Shown here: one piece after another, positions 26,519-35,885 of the stretch
How the letters are laid out: each line of letters starts with the position of its first letter
How positions within the stretch are numbered: position 1 is the first letter of the stretch
Source: Ilyomonas sp963847085
GTDB lineage: Bacteria; Bacteroidota; Bacteroidia; Chitinophagales; Chitinophagaceae
Direction: 5' to 3'
Assembly (NCBI GenBank): GCA_963847085.1
Contig: CAWJYO010000005.1
Location: 82,843 to 146,842 of the forward strand
DNA length: 64,000 nucleotides
Notes under the pieces: generated by a model
Told to the model about the DNA's origin: nothing
The model's input: the letters and a program-made list of their open reading frames with translations, nothing else
Databases searched by the model: none
Translations under genes and position numbers: made by a program

Positions 26519-27778
26519 ATGCATCAGAAGCCGGTTTTCGTCACTTTTTTTCTAGACGCTTCACGACCCAGTTCCGATGGAACTTGTTTAATCAAGATGA
26601 CCGTTTACCAAAATTCGCGAAAGAAGCGGTATGGAACAGAATTTCACTTGCGTAAGGAGGATTGGCAAAAACTAAATGCTCCTAAATTAAAAGACGAGAA
26701 GCTTAAAGATGTTCAAAAGAAACTGAACGCTTTGAAAACTGAGGCCGAAAAGCTAATCGAAACAATAGTTCCATTTTCATTTTACTCTTTTGAGGAGAGC
26801 TTCTTTAACAAAGTGCCAATTAATTCAGATCGAACGGCTTACTCCGAAACAGAAAAGAAAAGAGAACTCTCAACTTGGTTTCGTGCTACTATTTCAACCC
26901 TCGCAGCCAATGAACAAATAGGTACGGCAGATATTTATCGAAGTACATTCAATTCGATCAACAGTTTCAAGAAAGATTTGCTGCTGGATGATATTACCTT
27001 TTCATTTCTTCAATCTTACGAAGAACACCTCAAAACAGAAAATAAATCCTTAGCCACCATTGGCATTTATATGCGCCATCTCCGGGCAATCATTAAGAAC
27101 GCCATCAAAGACAAACTTGTGGCTGAAGAAGATTATCCGTTCAGGAACTATCAAATTCCTACAGGACAAAATGTAAAAAAAGCATTGAAGAGTTTGGATG
27201 TTGAAAAGCTACTTAGTTACCAGCCTGAACGACCGGATCATCAAAAGGCGATAGACTTTTGGATATTCTCTTATTTGTGCAATGGGATGAATTTTGCTGA
27301 TATTATCTCTTTAAAGCCTCACAGCATTTCGGGACGGTTTCTTTTCTTTTACAGACAAAAGACGATCCGAACGAAAAAGAGAGATTTACGTCCAATAAAG
27401 GTAGGCTTAAGTCAAAGGGCATTGTCAATTATAGAAAAATGGAGAAGCAGAGAACCTGGAAATCCATATCTGTTTCCGATTCTTGAGGCCGGTTTATCCG
27501 CCAGAAAAATCAAGAGCCGTTGCTGCGATTTTATAGGATGGGTGAATGGAAGAATGTATGAAATAGGTGAAAAACTGGAGATTGACGTAAAGACAAATAC
27601 CTATGCCGCGAGACATACTTTTTCTACCGTTTTAAAGAGAAAAGGTGTTCCCATTTCCTACATTAAAGATGCTTTGGGCCATAGCAGCGTTGTGACCACA
27701 GAGAGTTATCTGGATAGCTTTGAAGATGAAACGACCTTACTGTATGCCGAAGCGCTGGTATCGTTTGACAAGACTTGA
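26519..27778 (+). CDS. Tyrosine recombinase / ICE integrase (CTnDOT-like)
   Basis: A 419-residue integrase of the Bacteroidota type with an N-terminal arm-binding region (1-90), a SAM-like core-binding domain (about 115-210) and a catalytic domain. Catalytic region: TYAARHTFST supplies the Arg II box, with Tyr in the usual first His position. LGHSS supplies the last His and TESYLDSF the nucleophilic Tyr, about residue 404. The first Arg position reads CNGMNFADI (N255), a substitution at the place where IntDOT also lacks Arg. It lies beside the tRNA-Lys att copy, so it probably integrates there. Confidence 0.88.
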   Translation: MHQKPVFVTFFLDASRPSSDGTCLIKMTVYQNSRKKRYGTEFHLRKEDWQKLNAPKLKDEKLKDVQKKLNALKTEAEKLIETIVPFSFYSFEESFFNKVPINSDRTAYSETEKKRELSTWFRATISTLAANEQIGTADIYRSTFNSINSFKKDLLLDDITFSFLQSYEEHLKTENKSLATIGIYMRHLRAIIKNAIKDKLVAEEDYPFRNYQIPTGQNVKKALKSLDVEKLLSYQPERPDHQKAIDFWIFSYLCNGMNFADIISLKPHSISGRFLFFYRQKTIRTKKRDLRPIKVGLSQRALSIIEKWRSREPGNPYLFPILEAGLSARKIKSRCCDFIGWVNGRMYEIGEKLEIDVKTNTYAARHTFSTVLKRKGVPISYIKDALGHSSVVTTESYLDSFEDETTLLYAEALVSFDKT

Positions 27779-27900
27779 ACCTACATAATCTCCAATGCCG
27801 AGCTTACAATTTCTTATCTCAGCTTTGTGCTACTGTGTGGTACGAGGACGTCTGGGTCTGTAAAACGAACTGTGTCAAAAGATAATGAGGTAATAGTTTA

Positions 27901-27950
27901 AAAGAGGCGGTGTTGGCTCCCTTCAAAGAGCAAGGCACCGCCTCTTTTTT
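27901..27950. terminator. Strong hairpin inside IS256, downstream of the transposase
   Basis: A 12-bp perfect stem (AAAGAGGCGGTG / CACCGCCTCTTT) with a 23-base loop is followed by T residues on the plus strand and preceded by A residues, so it can act on both strands. It lies 12 bases beyond the transposase stop on the minus strand. Confidence 0.75.
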
Positions 27951-27961
27951 ACGGTGCATTA

Positions 27962-29212
27962 TCAAAGATCTGTTTTCATTCTGTCAGCAAAGATAATTTT
28001 TAGTTGAGAGGCTGACTGAGCCCAGTTAAGGAGCGGCATGGTCCATTTCTTCTCTATGCGCTCTGTTGCCAGGTAAATGAGTTTCAGTAGTGCCATATCA
28101 GAAGTGAAGACGCCTTTGTTTTTTGTTACTTTCCTAAGCTGCCGGTGATAACCTTCGATGGTGTTGGTAGTATAGATAAGCTTGCGGATGCCGTCAGGAT
28201 ATTTAAAATAAGTACTTAGTTTACCCCAGTTGTTTTGCCAGGAAGCAATGACCATGGGATATTTCCTGTTCCCCTTTTCTTTTAAAGTTTCCAGTTTATC
28301 CAGGGCTTCGCTTTCACTACCGGCTCTGTAGACCGGCTTCAGGTCTGCCATAAACAGCTTCTGATCTTTTGAGGCTACATACTTTATGCTGTTTCTGATC
28401 TGATGTACCACACAGGTTTGTATCTCTGTTAATGGATAAATGGTTCGAATGGCTTCATCAAAGCCTTTGAGGTTATCAACGCAGGCAATCAGTATATCTT
28501 CTACGCCTCTTTGTTTGAGGTCATTGATAACGCCCAGCCAGAAGTTAGCCCCTTCACTCCCTGACACATACATGCCCAATACTTCTTTTCTTCCATCTTT
28601 ATTTATGCCCAATATATTGTAAACGCACCGGGTTTGTGTGCGGCCATCCTCCTTTACCTTGTAGTGCATAGCATCTAACCATACGATACAATAGAGGCTT
28701 TCCAGCGGACGCTGCTGCCATTCTTTTACCAGCGGGATAACCTTGTCCGTTATACTGCTTAAAGTGGCAGCAGAGATGTCGGTATCGTATGTTTCTTTGA
28801 TATGGGCTGAGATGTCGCGCAGGCTGGTGCCTAACCCATACAAACCAATGATTTTGTCTTCTAAGCTTTGCGCCATGATGGTTTCCCGCTTCTTTACGAT
28901 CTCCGGCTCAAAACTACTCAGCCGGTCACGCGGTGGATTGATTTCTATACTGCCTGCTGAGGTTTTTAAAAGCTTGCTGCCTTTGCCGTTTTTGCGGTTG
29001 CCCCTTCTTCGCTCTTCTTCATCGAGGTGCGCTTCAAGTTCTCCTTCCAGCATCTCATTAATGATATCTTCAAGTAAGGGTGCAAAGGCACCGCCTTTAC
29101 TAAACAAGGACTTACCGCTACGCAGTTGTTCCTTTACTTTCTGTTTGGCCGCTTCATAATCAAACGGCTCCTTTTCTTTGTTCTCCATTTTCTGTGTTTT
29201 AAAGTTAAGCAC
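27962..29212 (-). CDS. IS256-family transposase
   Basis: A full-length 416-residue Mutator-type transposase. The DDE residues fit VWLDAMHYKV (first D), IACVDNLKGFDEAI (second D) and YTTNTIEGYHRQLRKVTKNKG (E in the family signature). The C-terminus is intact, so the element may be active. A second ATG eight codons in (MENKEKEPF) is also a possible start. Confidence 0.93.
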   Translation of the reverse strand: MLNFKTQKMENKEKEPFDYEAAKQKVKEQLRSGKSLFSKGGAFAPLLEDIINEMLEGELEAHLDEEERRRGNRKNGKGSKLLKTSAGSIEINPPRDRLSSFEPEIVKKRETIMAQSLEDKIIGLYGLGTSLRDISAHIKETYDTDISAATLSSITDKVIPLVKEWQQRPLESLYCIVWLDAMHYKVKEDGRTQTRCVYNILGINKDGRKEVLGMYVSGSEGANFWLGVINDLKQRGVEDILIACVDNLKGFDEAIRTIYPLTEIQTCVVHQIRNSIKYVASKDQKLFMADLKPVYRAGSESEALDKLETLKEKGNRKYPMVIASWQNNWGKLSTYFKYPDGIRKLIYTTNTIEGYHRQLRKVTKNKGVFTSDMALLKLIYLATERIEKKWTMPLLNWAQSASQLKIIFADRMKTDL

Positions 29213-29296
29213 TTAACTCCTGACACAGTTTATTTTACACTCTCGTAGCTTAATAAGATTGATTCCGATCGCTGGACGATGTGCTGTAAATTACTA

Positions 29297-29602
29297 TCAT
29301 CTATGAGCTTTTTGTAAATAGTTTTTACTATTGTGCTCCATCTGTTCCTTGGTCATTCGTTTGTTGCGAAGTGCCCATTGATCTAACTCTAACCTTTGGA
29401 AATAGATAAGTTTGCCGTTTGGCACAGAGTGGGGAATCAATCGCCTACTTGTCAACTTGTACATAAAAGAAGCTTTGATGCCTAAGTAAAGACATGCTTC
29501 TTCCAGGGTCAATGTATCCTTCTGAAGGATATACAGCATCTTGTCCAATGTTTCCTGATACTCTTCATTTTTATCCATAATTACCTCCTCCTCCTGAACC
29601 AC
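29297..29602 (-). CDS. Excisionase-like helix-turn-helix protein
   Basis: Residues about 30-80 read LTLEEACLYLGIKASFMYKLTSRRLIPHSVPNGKLIYFQRLELDQWAL, the winged-helix pattern of the excisionase/HTH_17 family (helix, recognition helix, wing ending in FxRxELDxW). It is likely a recombination directionality factor or small regulator of the integrative element. The ATG nine codons in (29578, MDKNEEY) is the likelier start. A hypothetical gene lies 16 bases upstream of it on the same strand. Confidence 0.82.
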   Translation of the reverse strand: MVQEEEVIMDKNEEYQETLDKMLYILQKDTLTLEEACLYLGIKASFMYKLTSRRLIPHSVPNGKLIYFQRLELDQWALRNKRMTKEQMEHNSKNYLQKAHR

Positions 29603-29618
29603 TTAATTGTCCAATCTA

Positions 29619-29900
29619 TCAGCCGATATAAATCAAGCTACCCAAAAAATGATTATACGACGGAACATACCGGATATAACCATACTCATGCAGATTCCAC
29701 ATGTTCTTATTGTAAGTGCCCATGGTGGATATCTTGGCAAAGGGCATCAGGTCTTTGCTGAACACACAAATTGGGTTTTGCATGTGCCTTTCTTCTGCAT
29801 ACCGGATAATGGCAACAAACAAACTGATGTGCGACGGTCCGATGCGGCCATCTTCGCGTATTTCCTGCATGAACTGATTCAATTCCTTGCTGTACAACAT
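29619..29900 (-). CDS. Conserved mobile-element protein with winged-helix look
   Basis: A 93-residue soluble protein. GRIGPSHISLFVAIIRYAEE, FSKDLMPFAKISTMGTYNKNMWNLHEYGYIRYVPSYN looks like a winged helix, with a recognition helix and a GYIRY beta-wing. I recall very similar small proteins next to excisionase genes in Bacteroidota conjugative transposons. It probably regulates element genes, which is inference. Confidence 0.75.
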   Translation of the reverse strand: MLYSKELNQFMQEIREDGRIGPSHISLFVAIIRYAEERHMQNPICVFSKDLMPFAKISTMGTYNKNMWNLHEYGYIRYVPSYNHFLGSLIYIG

Positions 29901-29923
29901 AGCTTCTTCCGCCTTGCTTGCGG

Positions 29924-30718
29924 TTACACTTTTTGTTTTCTCTTCCGCTTCTGAGCAGGCTTCTCTTCTTTTTGTTTTATCACCTTTGTTTCTGCCACTT
30001 TTTCCTTTTGCTCCGTTTTTATCTCCTGTTTATCCACCTCCTTTTCTTTTTGAAACATCTCGCGTAAAGAGACCTTTTGACCGGACGGGTTATAAGCCGT
30101 GAGTGTTTTATATTCCGGGTTGGCTGCAATGAATAGCTTCTCTTCTCTGCCACCCATTTCAAATGTGGCTGATTGAAGATTGCCTCTTTCCAATGACCTT
30201 ATCAATTCCTGTTTGCTCCTCTCGTCATTTAAGTCTTTGACGGGATACTTTGCCAGCGTTTCATTCAAGTCAAAACCATACTTGTCATGAAATTTTTTAA
30301 ACTCGTAATTGCCTGTTTGAGCCACATTCTTAAAATCGAGCTGCAGCCAGGCACTGTATTTTTCTCCTTTCTGGTCAGTAAGCGTTTTATGGATCGCGCG
30401 TCCATCAAGTAAGTTATATCCTTCTTTAAAGGTGATGGAACTGCCCTTATTGATGTAAAACATTTGCCTTGCCTTGATATCGGGTTTATTAGTCATCAAC
30501 TTCAGTTCGAAGCGGTTGAAGAAATACATGTCAGAGTCTTTGCCCTTTTTAAAATGCAGATTGGCAACCACGTTGTCTTTTCCAAATGTCTTATTGTGCG
30601 CTAATTGAAATTCCAGTGCCCCCTGAGATATTTTATTGGCCAATTCCAAATTGAGCGTATCACCGAAACCGGTGTTCTTTAGTTGCTCTGTCAGATACTT
30701 ATAATTTACTTCGTTCAT
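29924..30718 (-). CDS. DUF3945/DUF4099-like mobile-element protein
   Basis: A 264-residue soluble protein. The middle part has RQMFYINKGSSITFKEGYNLLDGRAIHKTL, then YEFKKFHDKYGFDLNETLAKYPVKDLNDE and GNLQSATFEMGGREEKLFIAANPEYKTLTAYN, which fit the DUF3945 pattern of Bacteroidota conjugative elements. The tail of about 45 residues is a basic Lys/Glu-rich coil (KQKEEKPAQKRKRKQKV). Function unknown. It follows traN by 30 bases on the same strand. Confidence 0.7.
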   Translation of the reverse strand: MNEVNYKYLTEQLKNTGFGDTLNLELANKISQGALEFQLAHNKTFGKDNVVANLHFKKGKDSDMYFFNRFELKLMTNKPDIKARQMFYINKGSSITFKEGYNLLDGRAIHKTLTDQKGEKYSAWLQLDFKNVAQTGNYEFKKFHDKYGFDLNETLAKYPVKDLNDERSKQELIRSLERGNLQSATFEMGGREEKLFIAANPEYKTLTAYNPSGQKVSLREMFQKEKEVDKQEIKTEQKEKVAETKVIKQKEEKPAQKRKRKQKV

Positions 30719-30748
30719 ACAATATAATTTAAATGGTTTGAAAAGAGA

Positions 30749-31567
30749 TTATATCTGTCTTGCTTTTTGAAAGATTCGATGATTGAGGATGAGAGAAAGA
30801 GAGCCGCCGCCGGAAGCATCCTCTATTTGAATCACCCATTCTTTGTTGGAGGGCAGTGTAAAAGCGGCAAAAGCAAATACGTATGACTGAGCTTTTCCTT
30901 TCTCAACTTTCTCTATTGGTGTATGATACAGAGGGTCGAGCTCTATTTCCTGTGAAGCCGTTCGTTTTGCTGTCTTTCTGTCGCGCAAAAAGAAACGCTC
31001 ATAAGCTGGCGTAAATGGAATGAGCCAATTGTTTTGTACTCCTATCTCTACATACACCATTTCATTTTGAATGAAAATATTTTGAAGAGAGAGCCTGATA
31101 CCGGCCTGTCGTATGCTCTTGTACAAAGCAGGCTTTTTGCTCCTGATAAAACCTGCAATATTGCTGAAAGACACTCCGCTTACAGGCTGGTCTTTTATTA
31201 TAGCTTTTTCGCTGCTATCTTTTACAAAAGAGAAATTGAGTGTAGTCGGTTCATTTTGATAACTTGCTTTAAACGAATAAAAATGTCCATCAGCCGTTAC
31301 TACTGTAAGATTCGTTTCTTTAAAGTTTTGCTCTCCTGCTTTTATCTGCAAAATATTTTCAACGCCGGGTGCTTTTTGGGCAAGCACTGCGCTGCTTCCC
31401 CTGTCAACGCTTTTTATTGATGAAGGAAAAATAAGATTGCTTGTCTTGTCATAGCTGATGGTGATTGGATAAGGTGCTATGCTCTTTGGTACATCCTGAG
31501 CTAATAAGTCGTTTTGCTGCCTGCAACAAAAGATGGCAGTAAGCATCATAACAATAATGTGTTTCAT
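30749..31567 (-). CDS. traN: Conjugative transposon protein TraN
   Basis: Starts with a signal peptide (MKHIIVMMLTAIFCCRQQNDLLAQ). The mature part begins YPITISYDKTSNLIFPSSIKSVDRGS, the start of the TraN/DUF4138 family, and continues with LQIKAGEQNFKETNLTVVTADGHFYSF. TraN is a VirB9-like outer-membrane partner in the T4SS. It follows traM by 30 bases, in CTnDOT gene order on the minus strand. Its 272 residues are a normal length and the frame is unbroken. Confidence 0.88.
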   Translation of the reverse strand: MKHIIVMMLTAIFCCRQQNDLLAQDVPKSIAPYPITISYDKTSNLIFPSSIKSVDRGSSAVLAQKAPGVENILQIKAGEQNFKETNLTVVTADGHFYSFKASYQNEPTTLNFSFVKDSSEKAIIKDQPVSGVSFSNIAGFIRSKKPALYKSIRQAGIRLSLQNIFIQNEMVYVEIGVQNNWLIPFTPAYERFFLRDRKTAKRTASQEIELDPLYHTPIEKVEKGKAQSYVFAFAAFTLPSNKEWVIQIEDASGGGSLSLILNHRIFQKARQI

Positions 31568-31597
31568 TTAATTTGAAGTTTTATAGTATTGCTGCTT

Positions 31598-32890
31598 TTA
31601 TTTCCGGTTATCGTCTTTAAGTAAAACTTTATATCCTCCTTTGATCGTTACTTTCGCTACTCTTATTTTTTTGTTCATGAGTGCTTTGGCTGTTGCAATG
31701 CCCGCATTAGCAGCCTGTGCACCGAGTGATGGGTCAAGAGAAGATATACTTAAGCTGCTGACGGCTTCGCTTCCCGATTGTTTTGCGGCATCCCTGCTAA
31801 GAGAGCCGGGAACATAGATTCCTGGCAAACCGTCAAGATCATACACAGCAAGAGCAACAGGGAACAGATTATTTTGATAATGAATAGTCGTAAGGGAGAT
31901 ATTGAGCCGTTCACCAACAAGAGAAGCGATGCCCCAAAGAGGCGTCCCTCTTGGTATCAGAGTGCCGTTAATATAAATCTCTGTTTGTAAAGACAGCTTA
32001 ATTACGGAGCCGCTCGTTATAGTTTGCATTTCTTCAATTTGTGCTTCAATGGCATTACGCTTTCCTTTTTCTAATATTTCATTTCCTAATGAATAAAAGG
32101 CATTCGGTTTCGATATCTGGTTGTGTGTTCGATTCCACTGTTTTGTATTTTCGCTGGTTGATTCCAACAGGGAAAAGTAACCATCGCTACCTCCTGTTGT
32201 AACCGCAAACACCTCCTTTTTGTTTTGCTCCGATTCTTGCCTGATTTTGTCGCTTACCCGTTCAGGATGCTGGATGTCTAATATCTTATCCATTAGTCCA
32301 TTTAGCTGCACTGTTTCGGGATCTCTTGCAGTATCCGGCTGATTGATCGTTCCTATCATTCGTTCCAGCCGGTCAACATCTTTTGTTTGAAGGGAAGATG
32401 GCGTTGGTTCGCTTTTCCTGTCAACTTTCAGCGATGAGCTTGCCTTTTTGTCGTTCTCAATCACAGCATTCAATTGCGCAAGCTTTTGCGTTACCTTATA
32501 GTCATTGGCGTCTGTATTGTCCGGCGGTAAGGGATTATAACCAAAAGGGGAAGAAGAACGATTCGACGGCGAGGCCGCTCGCGATACGCTATCCACGTTT
32601 CGATGGAAGAACGGATCATTTTTGACGGCATCCTTATACTTTGCAGAATCTTTATCGGCTTGCTCGTAAAAAGAAAGCTTGTCCCATTCCCTATTTTCTT
32701 TATCCTTAGCGGTGGGCAACTGCATGTTTAATCCACCCGTAACTGCCGAGGCTTTTGCTTTGCTCTTTCCGACTATTCCCAATGACCACAAAAAGAAGGT
32801 AAGAAAGGGAAGCACAATGAGGGGTAATAGCAGCAAAAATCTCACTTGCCTTTTTTGTATTTTCTTACTATTGTCTTTATGTTGTTTCAT
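31598..32890 (-). CDS. traM: Conjugative transposon protein TraM
   Basis: A 430-residue VirB10-like protein. An N-terminal inner-membrane helix (LLLLPLIVLPFLTFFLWSLG, about 19-38) is followed by a long low-complexity periplasmic linker rich in Ser, Asp and Lys. A C-terminal beta domain follows (IKLSLQTEIYINGTLIPRGTPLWGIASLVGERLNISL and NLFPVALAVYDLDGLPGIYVPG). It should span inner to outer membrane within the T4SS. It overlaps the next upstream gene by 4 bases. Confidence 0.87.
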   Translation of the reverse strand: MKQHKDNSKKIQKRQVRFLLLLPLIVLPFLTFFLWSLGIVGKSKAKASAVTGGLNMQLPTAKDKENREWDKLSFYEQADKDSAKYKDAVKNDPFFHRNVDSVSRAASPSNRSSSPFGYNPLPPDNTDANDYKVTQKLAQLNAVIENDKKASSSLKVDRKSEPTPSSLQTKDVDRLERMIGTINQPDTARDPETVQLNGLMDKILDIQHPERVSDKIRQESEQNKKEVFAVTTGGSDGYFSLLESTSENTKQWNRTHNQISKPNAFYSLGNEILEKGKRNAIEAQIEEMQTITSGSVIKLSLQTEIYINGTLIPRGTPLWGIASLVGERLNISLTTIHYQNNLFPVALAVYDLDGLPGIYVPGSLSRDAAKQSGSEAVSSLSISSLDPSLGAQAANAGIATAKALMNKKIRVAKVTIKGGYKVLLKDDNRK

Positions 32891-33279
32891 GGCTGGTCAT
32901 TTTGTTCATGCGTTAATTGTTCTACCATGGTGATACTGTCCTTTAAATGAGGCCTTTTTTCCATCAGGCGATCATACTGGCGCGGATTGTTCTTTTGTAT
33001 GCTATCGAGATAGTGATGAAAGCGCCTGATGCGCCGGAGCACAATAGCATCAACCGAAGGCCCATTCATAGGCTTGGGTACAGGTGCACGGACAGATGGA
33101 AACTCCATGTGCATTCGTTGCCTGAAGAGATAAAACAGTTTGCCGGTAAGAGCAAGGGTAATGATAAGAAAGAGGCCGATTAACGTTCGCGCCAACTTTT
33201 GCCCGGGAATGCGTTGTGCCTGCCCGGATAAATAACCCGCCAGTTGATGAAGTTTATCGATTGCAAAATGTTTGTACAC
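32887..33279 (-). CDS. TraL-position membrane protein
   Basis: A 130-residue protein with one helix (LARTLIGLFLIITLALTGKLFYLF, about 30-52) and a soluble tail. It sits exactly between traK and traM, where CTnDOT-type operons have traL, and ends overlapping traM. The sequence is divergent, so I assign only the position. It probably belongs to the T4SS channel. Confidence 0.65.
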   Translation of the reverse strand: MYKHFAIDKLHQLAGYLSGQAQRIPGQKLARTLIGLFLIITLALTGKLFYLFRQRMHMEFPSVRAPVPKPMNGPSVDAIVLRRIRRFHHYLDSIQKNNPRQYDRLMEKRPHLKDSITMVEQLTHEQNDQP

Positions 33280-33352
33280 CGTTGAGATGATTTTGAATTT
33301 GGCCTCTTATCTTTTCTTTCCTAAATAACCTAAACATAACTCAATCTCCTTT

Positions 33353-33970
33353 TTAACGGGCTTCCGTTTTTATGTCTTTGTTTTCAATTGTATTCCAGCT
33401 TTCAATAAGGAACCCATGCGGATTGTTATCACTGCGTGAGACATTGCGCAGGTAACCTTCGGTGATGAGCGAGCGATAGACAATACTGGTTGAACGGATG
33501 ATTTTCTGAGTGGCAAAGCACCGGAAGTAATAAGGATAACTATCCATATTTATGCTAACGCTATCTACGTCAATCCGCTGGCTGATATTGCCTGCAATGA
33601 TGTTGTTATAATACCCATTCTCTTTTAAATCTTCATACTCTCGTTTGGCGCTTTCGTCTGCGAGATACAAGGCTTTTGTGATGTTTGTTTTTATCACTTT
33701 TTCATCGGGATCAAGCGTAAAGAAATATTGATGAAACGTCTTTACATGGTCTCTTGCTTCCACCGGAATATTATCTTTTCTGTCGGCTGCCATTGCTTCC
33801 AGTGCTTTCCCATTTGCGAGTACATAGATTTTGCTTTGTGTAATGGCAGCTAGCTGGTAGCTTTTAAACAGTACAAAACCACACAAGAGAAAAGAGCAAG
33901 CCACGATGACCACCGTAAACAGCCTTACATGCTGAAACGCGGTTTCTATGTTTTTCATTTTTGTAAACAT
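33353..33970 (-). CDS. traK: Conjugative transposon protein TraK
   Basis: A VirB8-like bitopic protein of 205 residues: a cytoplasmic N-terminus, one helix (about 17-37, FTVVIVACSFLLCGFVLF) and a periplasmic NTF2-like domain with DHVKTFHQYFFTLDPDEKVIKTNITKALYLADESAKREYEDLKENGYY, the conserved TraK start. It should be part of the inner-membrane T4SS complex. The better start may be the ATG four codons in (MKNIETAFQ). It starts 3 bases after the end of traJ. Confidence 0.9.
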   Translation of the reverse strand: MFTKMKNIETAFQHVRLFTVVIVACSFLLCGFVLFKSYQLAAITQSKIYVLANGKALEAMAADRKDNIPVEARDHVKTFHQYFFTLDPDEKVIKTNITKALYLADESAKREYEDLKENGYYNNIIAGNISQRIDVDSVSINMDSYPYYFRCFATQKIIRSTSIVYRSLITEGYLRNVSRSDNNPHGFLIESWNTIENKDIKTEAR

Positions 33971-33972
33971 GG

Positions 33973-35234
33973 TCAGTAAATTTTCTTATCGCTTGAAAGC
34001 TTGTTTTTCAAATAATGATGCGCATGGCCAAACGCTTTTCCTGCGCCATGAGCGATGCCGGAATGGGAAGGTGGTGTGCTATATCCTGCCCTTACATTCC
34101 CTGCTGCACCCATCAGGTTTTTTTCGCCCCCATTCACACGATGCATCAGTGAAGAGCCTGCCGTCATACCGCCGGTTGCTGCGCCACTTATGGCGCCTGC
34201 TGCGATGGCACTTGCTTTACTGCCCAAAGCATCGCCGCCGCCCGCATGAACGATGTAAGCTAGCAATGGAAGGAACGGTGAAGTAGCCAATGATACCGAT
34301 GATGAGAAAGATGAGGTATGCCATATCGGTCTGACTGAAAAAGGTATCACCAAAGGTGTTTACCTGCTGAATATCCATTTTCAGCATATTCTCCTGTATC
34401 TTTCCCATGATGCCGCCGAAAATGTTGGCAACGGGCAGCCAGAGAAACACATTGATGTAGCGGGAAAGCCAATGGTGAAGTGTATGGCGAAAGCCATCAA
34501 ATATGCTCAATCCAAAAGCAAGCGGACCCAGAATGGCAAGTATGATAAGATTGAACGTTCGGATGGTATTGATGCATAGAGAAGCCGCAGCAAACAACAC
34601 CTGCAGTATCTCACTCATCCATTCTTTTATCGAGTTGCGAAAGTTGTAGGAGGCTTTTGCCATCGCAAACTTGATGTCATCGCCAATGCTTTCAAAAGTT
34701 CCTTCATCAGATGCATCTTTGCCCGGATGCGTGTATTCATACCATTTATCCTTATCTCCTTCGCCCGATTCACCCACATACATCTGGTACAGATAGCTTT
34801 GTTTGACCGCTTCTTCTTTTTGTTGTAGCAGAAAAGCAACTGCACTGTCAGAGTTCGTAACCATCGCACCCGTAGCTTCTACTGTTGGCTGCATCACACC
34901 GTTAATGATACTGATAACGGAAGGAAAGAGCATGATGGCAATCCCAATCGCAAAAGGGCCGGAAAAGAGGATAAAAGTCTATTGGCTCTGCCCTCGCCAG
35001 ATGTCCCCACACCCTCATTGCCATAAAGCATAACGCTGCAAAGCCTCCAATGAGCTGCCCGATACCAATCAATTGTGAACACAGGGGTATCATCTGATTG
35101 TAGATTCCGTCCAATACATCCCGCAGACTATACAGTTCACCTGTAAAGCTGCCTCCGTTACTCTGTGCCCGGGACAGAAAAGGCAATAGCATGCCCGTTA
35201 CTGCCCCAAGGGCAATTTTTACATACCGATTCAT
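33973..35234 (-). pseudogene. traJ: Conjugative transposon protein TraJ, two frameshifts
   Basis: A VirB6-like polytopic protein spread over three frames. The first part is MNRYVKIALGAVTGMLL to AEPIDFYPLFRPF, the middle part is IMLFPSVISIINGVMQPTVEATG to IGYFTVPSIAS, and the end is YIVHAGGGDALGSKASAIAAGAISG to the stop. The joins are a run of four A (34950-34953), where three would restore PFAIGIAIMLFP, and a doubled A at 34257-34258, where one would restore PSIASYIVHAG. Each is a one-base gain in a homopolymer; the protein sequence on both sides is otherwise well kept. Confidence 0.85.
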
Positions 35235-35243
35235 AGTTTTGTT

Positions 35244-35877
35244 TTACTTGTTTACATTAAAGAGACGATTCATTTGACCTACTTCGCCTTGTTCTTTTGA
35301 ACGTTGGAGAAGGAGAATAGAATTGTGGTTATTAAAACTTCGCAGGAACTGAAGCTTATCCTGCATGTGGTCGTATATTTTATCAATACCCGTAAGCCGT
35401 TCATCATCACTCATGCGTAGCTTATTAGCGGTAAGTACCAGGGTGAGATCATCCAAATCGTTCAGTGATTGATTGAATAGATTGCCATATACCTGACCTA
35501 AATAAACAATCTCATCAGGGTTCAGCAGACCACTTCTTTTATAAGAATGCAAGAGCCGATTTGTATTCTTTGATAAGCTGCAACTGGTTATTGATGATTT
35601 GGGGTATTTTCCAATAGTTTCGGACCGTTGGGCTTACCAGCCACAAGCCATCTAAAAAAGCTTCATGAAGATTGAAACTTCCTTTTGAAATATCCCTGAT
35701 GGTTGAATACCCTTTTGCCACCACTTCATATCCTTCCTTCATGTCTTTGAGTATCCCTTTCATTTGTGCAAGCTTTGTCCAATCCAGCAGCAACTGCTCC
35801 GCTTCATAAGATTGTGCTGATACGGTTGCTGTCGAAGCGATAACACTAACGAAAAGAATGATTAAAGTGAGCTTCAT
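35244..35877 (-). pseudogene. TraI-like secreted T4SS protein, copy 1, one frameshift
   Basis: Signal peptide (MKLTLIILFVSVIASTATVSAQ), then SYEAEQLLLDWTKLAQMKGILKDMKEGYEVV, and in the second frame SGLLNPDEIVYLGQVYGNLFNQSLNDLDDL and FNNHNSILLLQRSKEQGEV. Together these make a helical TraI/TerB-type conjugation protein of about 210 residues. The break near 35540 is one extra T (plus strand A), since SALAFYKRSGLLN is restored if it is removed. Confidence 0.8.
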
Positions 35878-35885
35878 GATCTCTT

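Larger units (their letters stand above)
27868..29230 (-). mobile_element. IS256-family insertion sequence
   Basis: Ends are AACTGTGTCA at 27868-27877 and its complement TGACACAGTT at 29221-29230. The single transposase gene fills the unit. The 8-9 base flanks do not form a clear direct repeat, so the target duplication is lost or the ends are a few bases off. It separates the integrase from the rest of the conjugative element. Confidence 0.8.

Noticed and set aside
27860..29240. Target-site duplication of the IS256 copy
   Set aside because: The 8-9 bases outside the two inverted repeats do not match each other.
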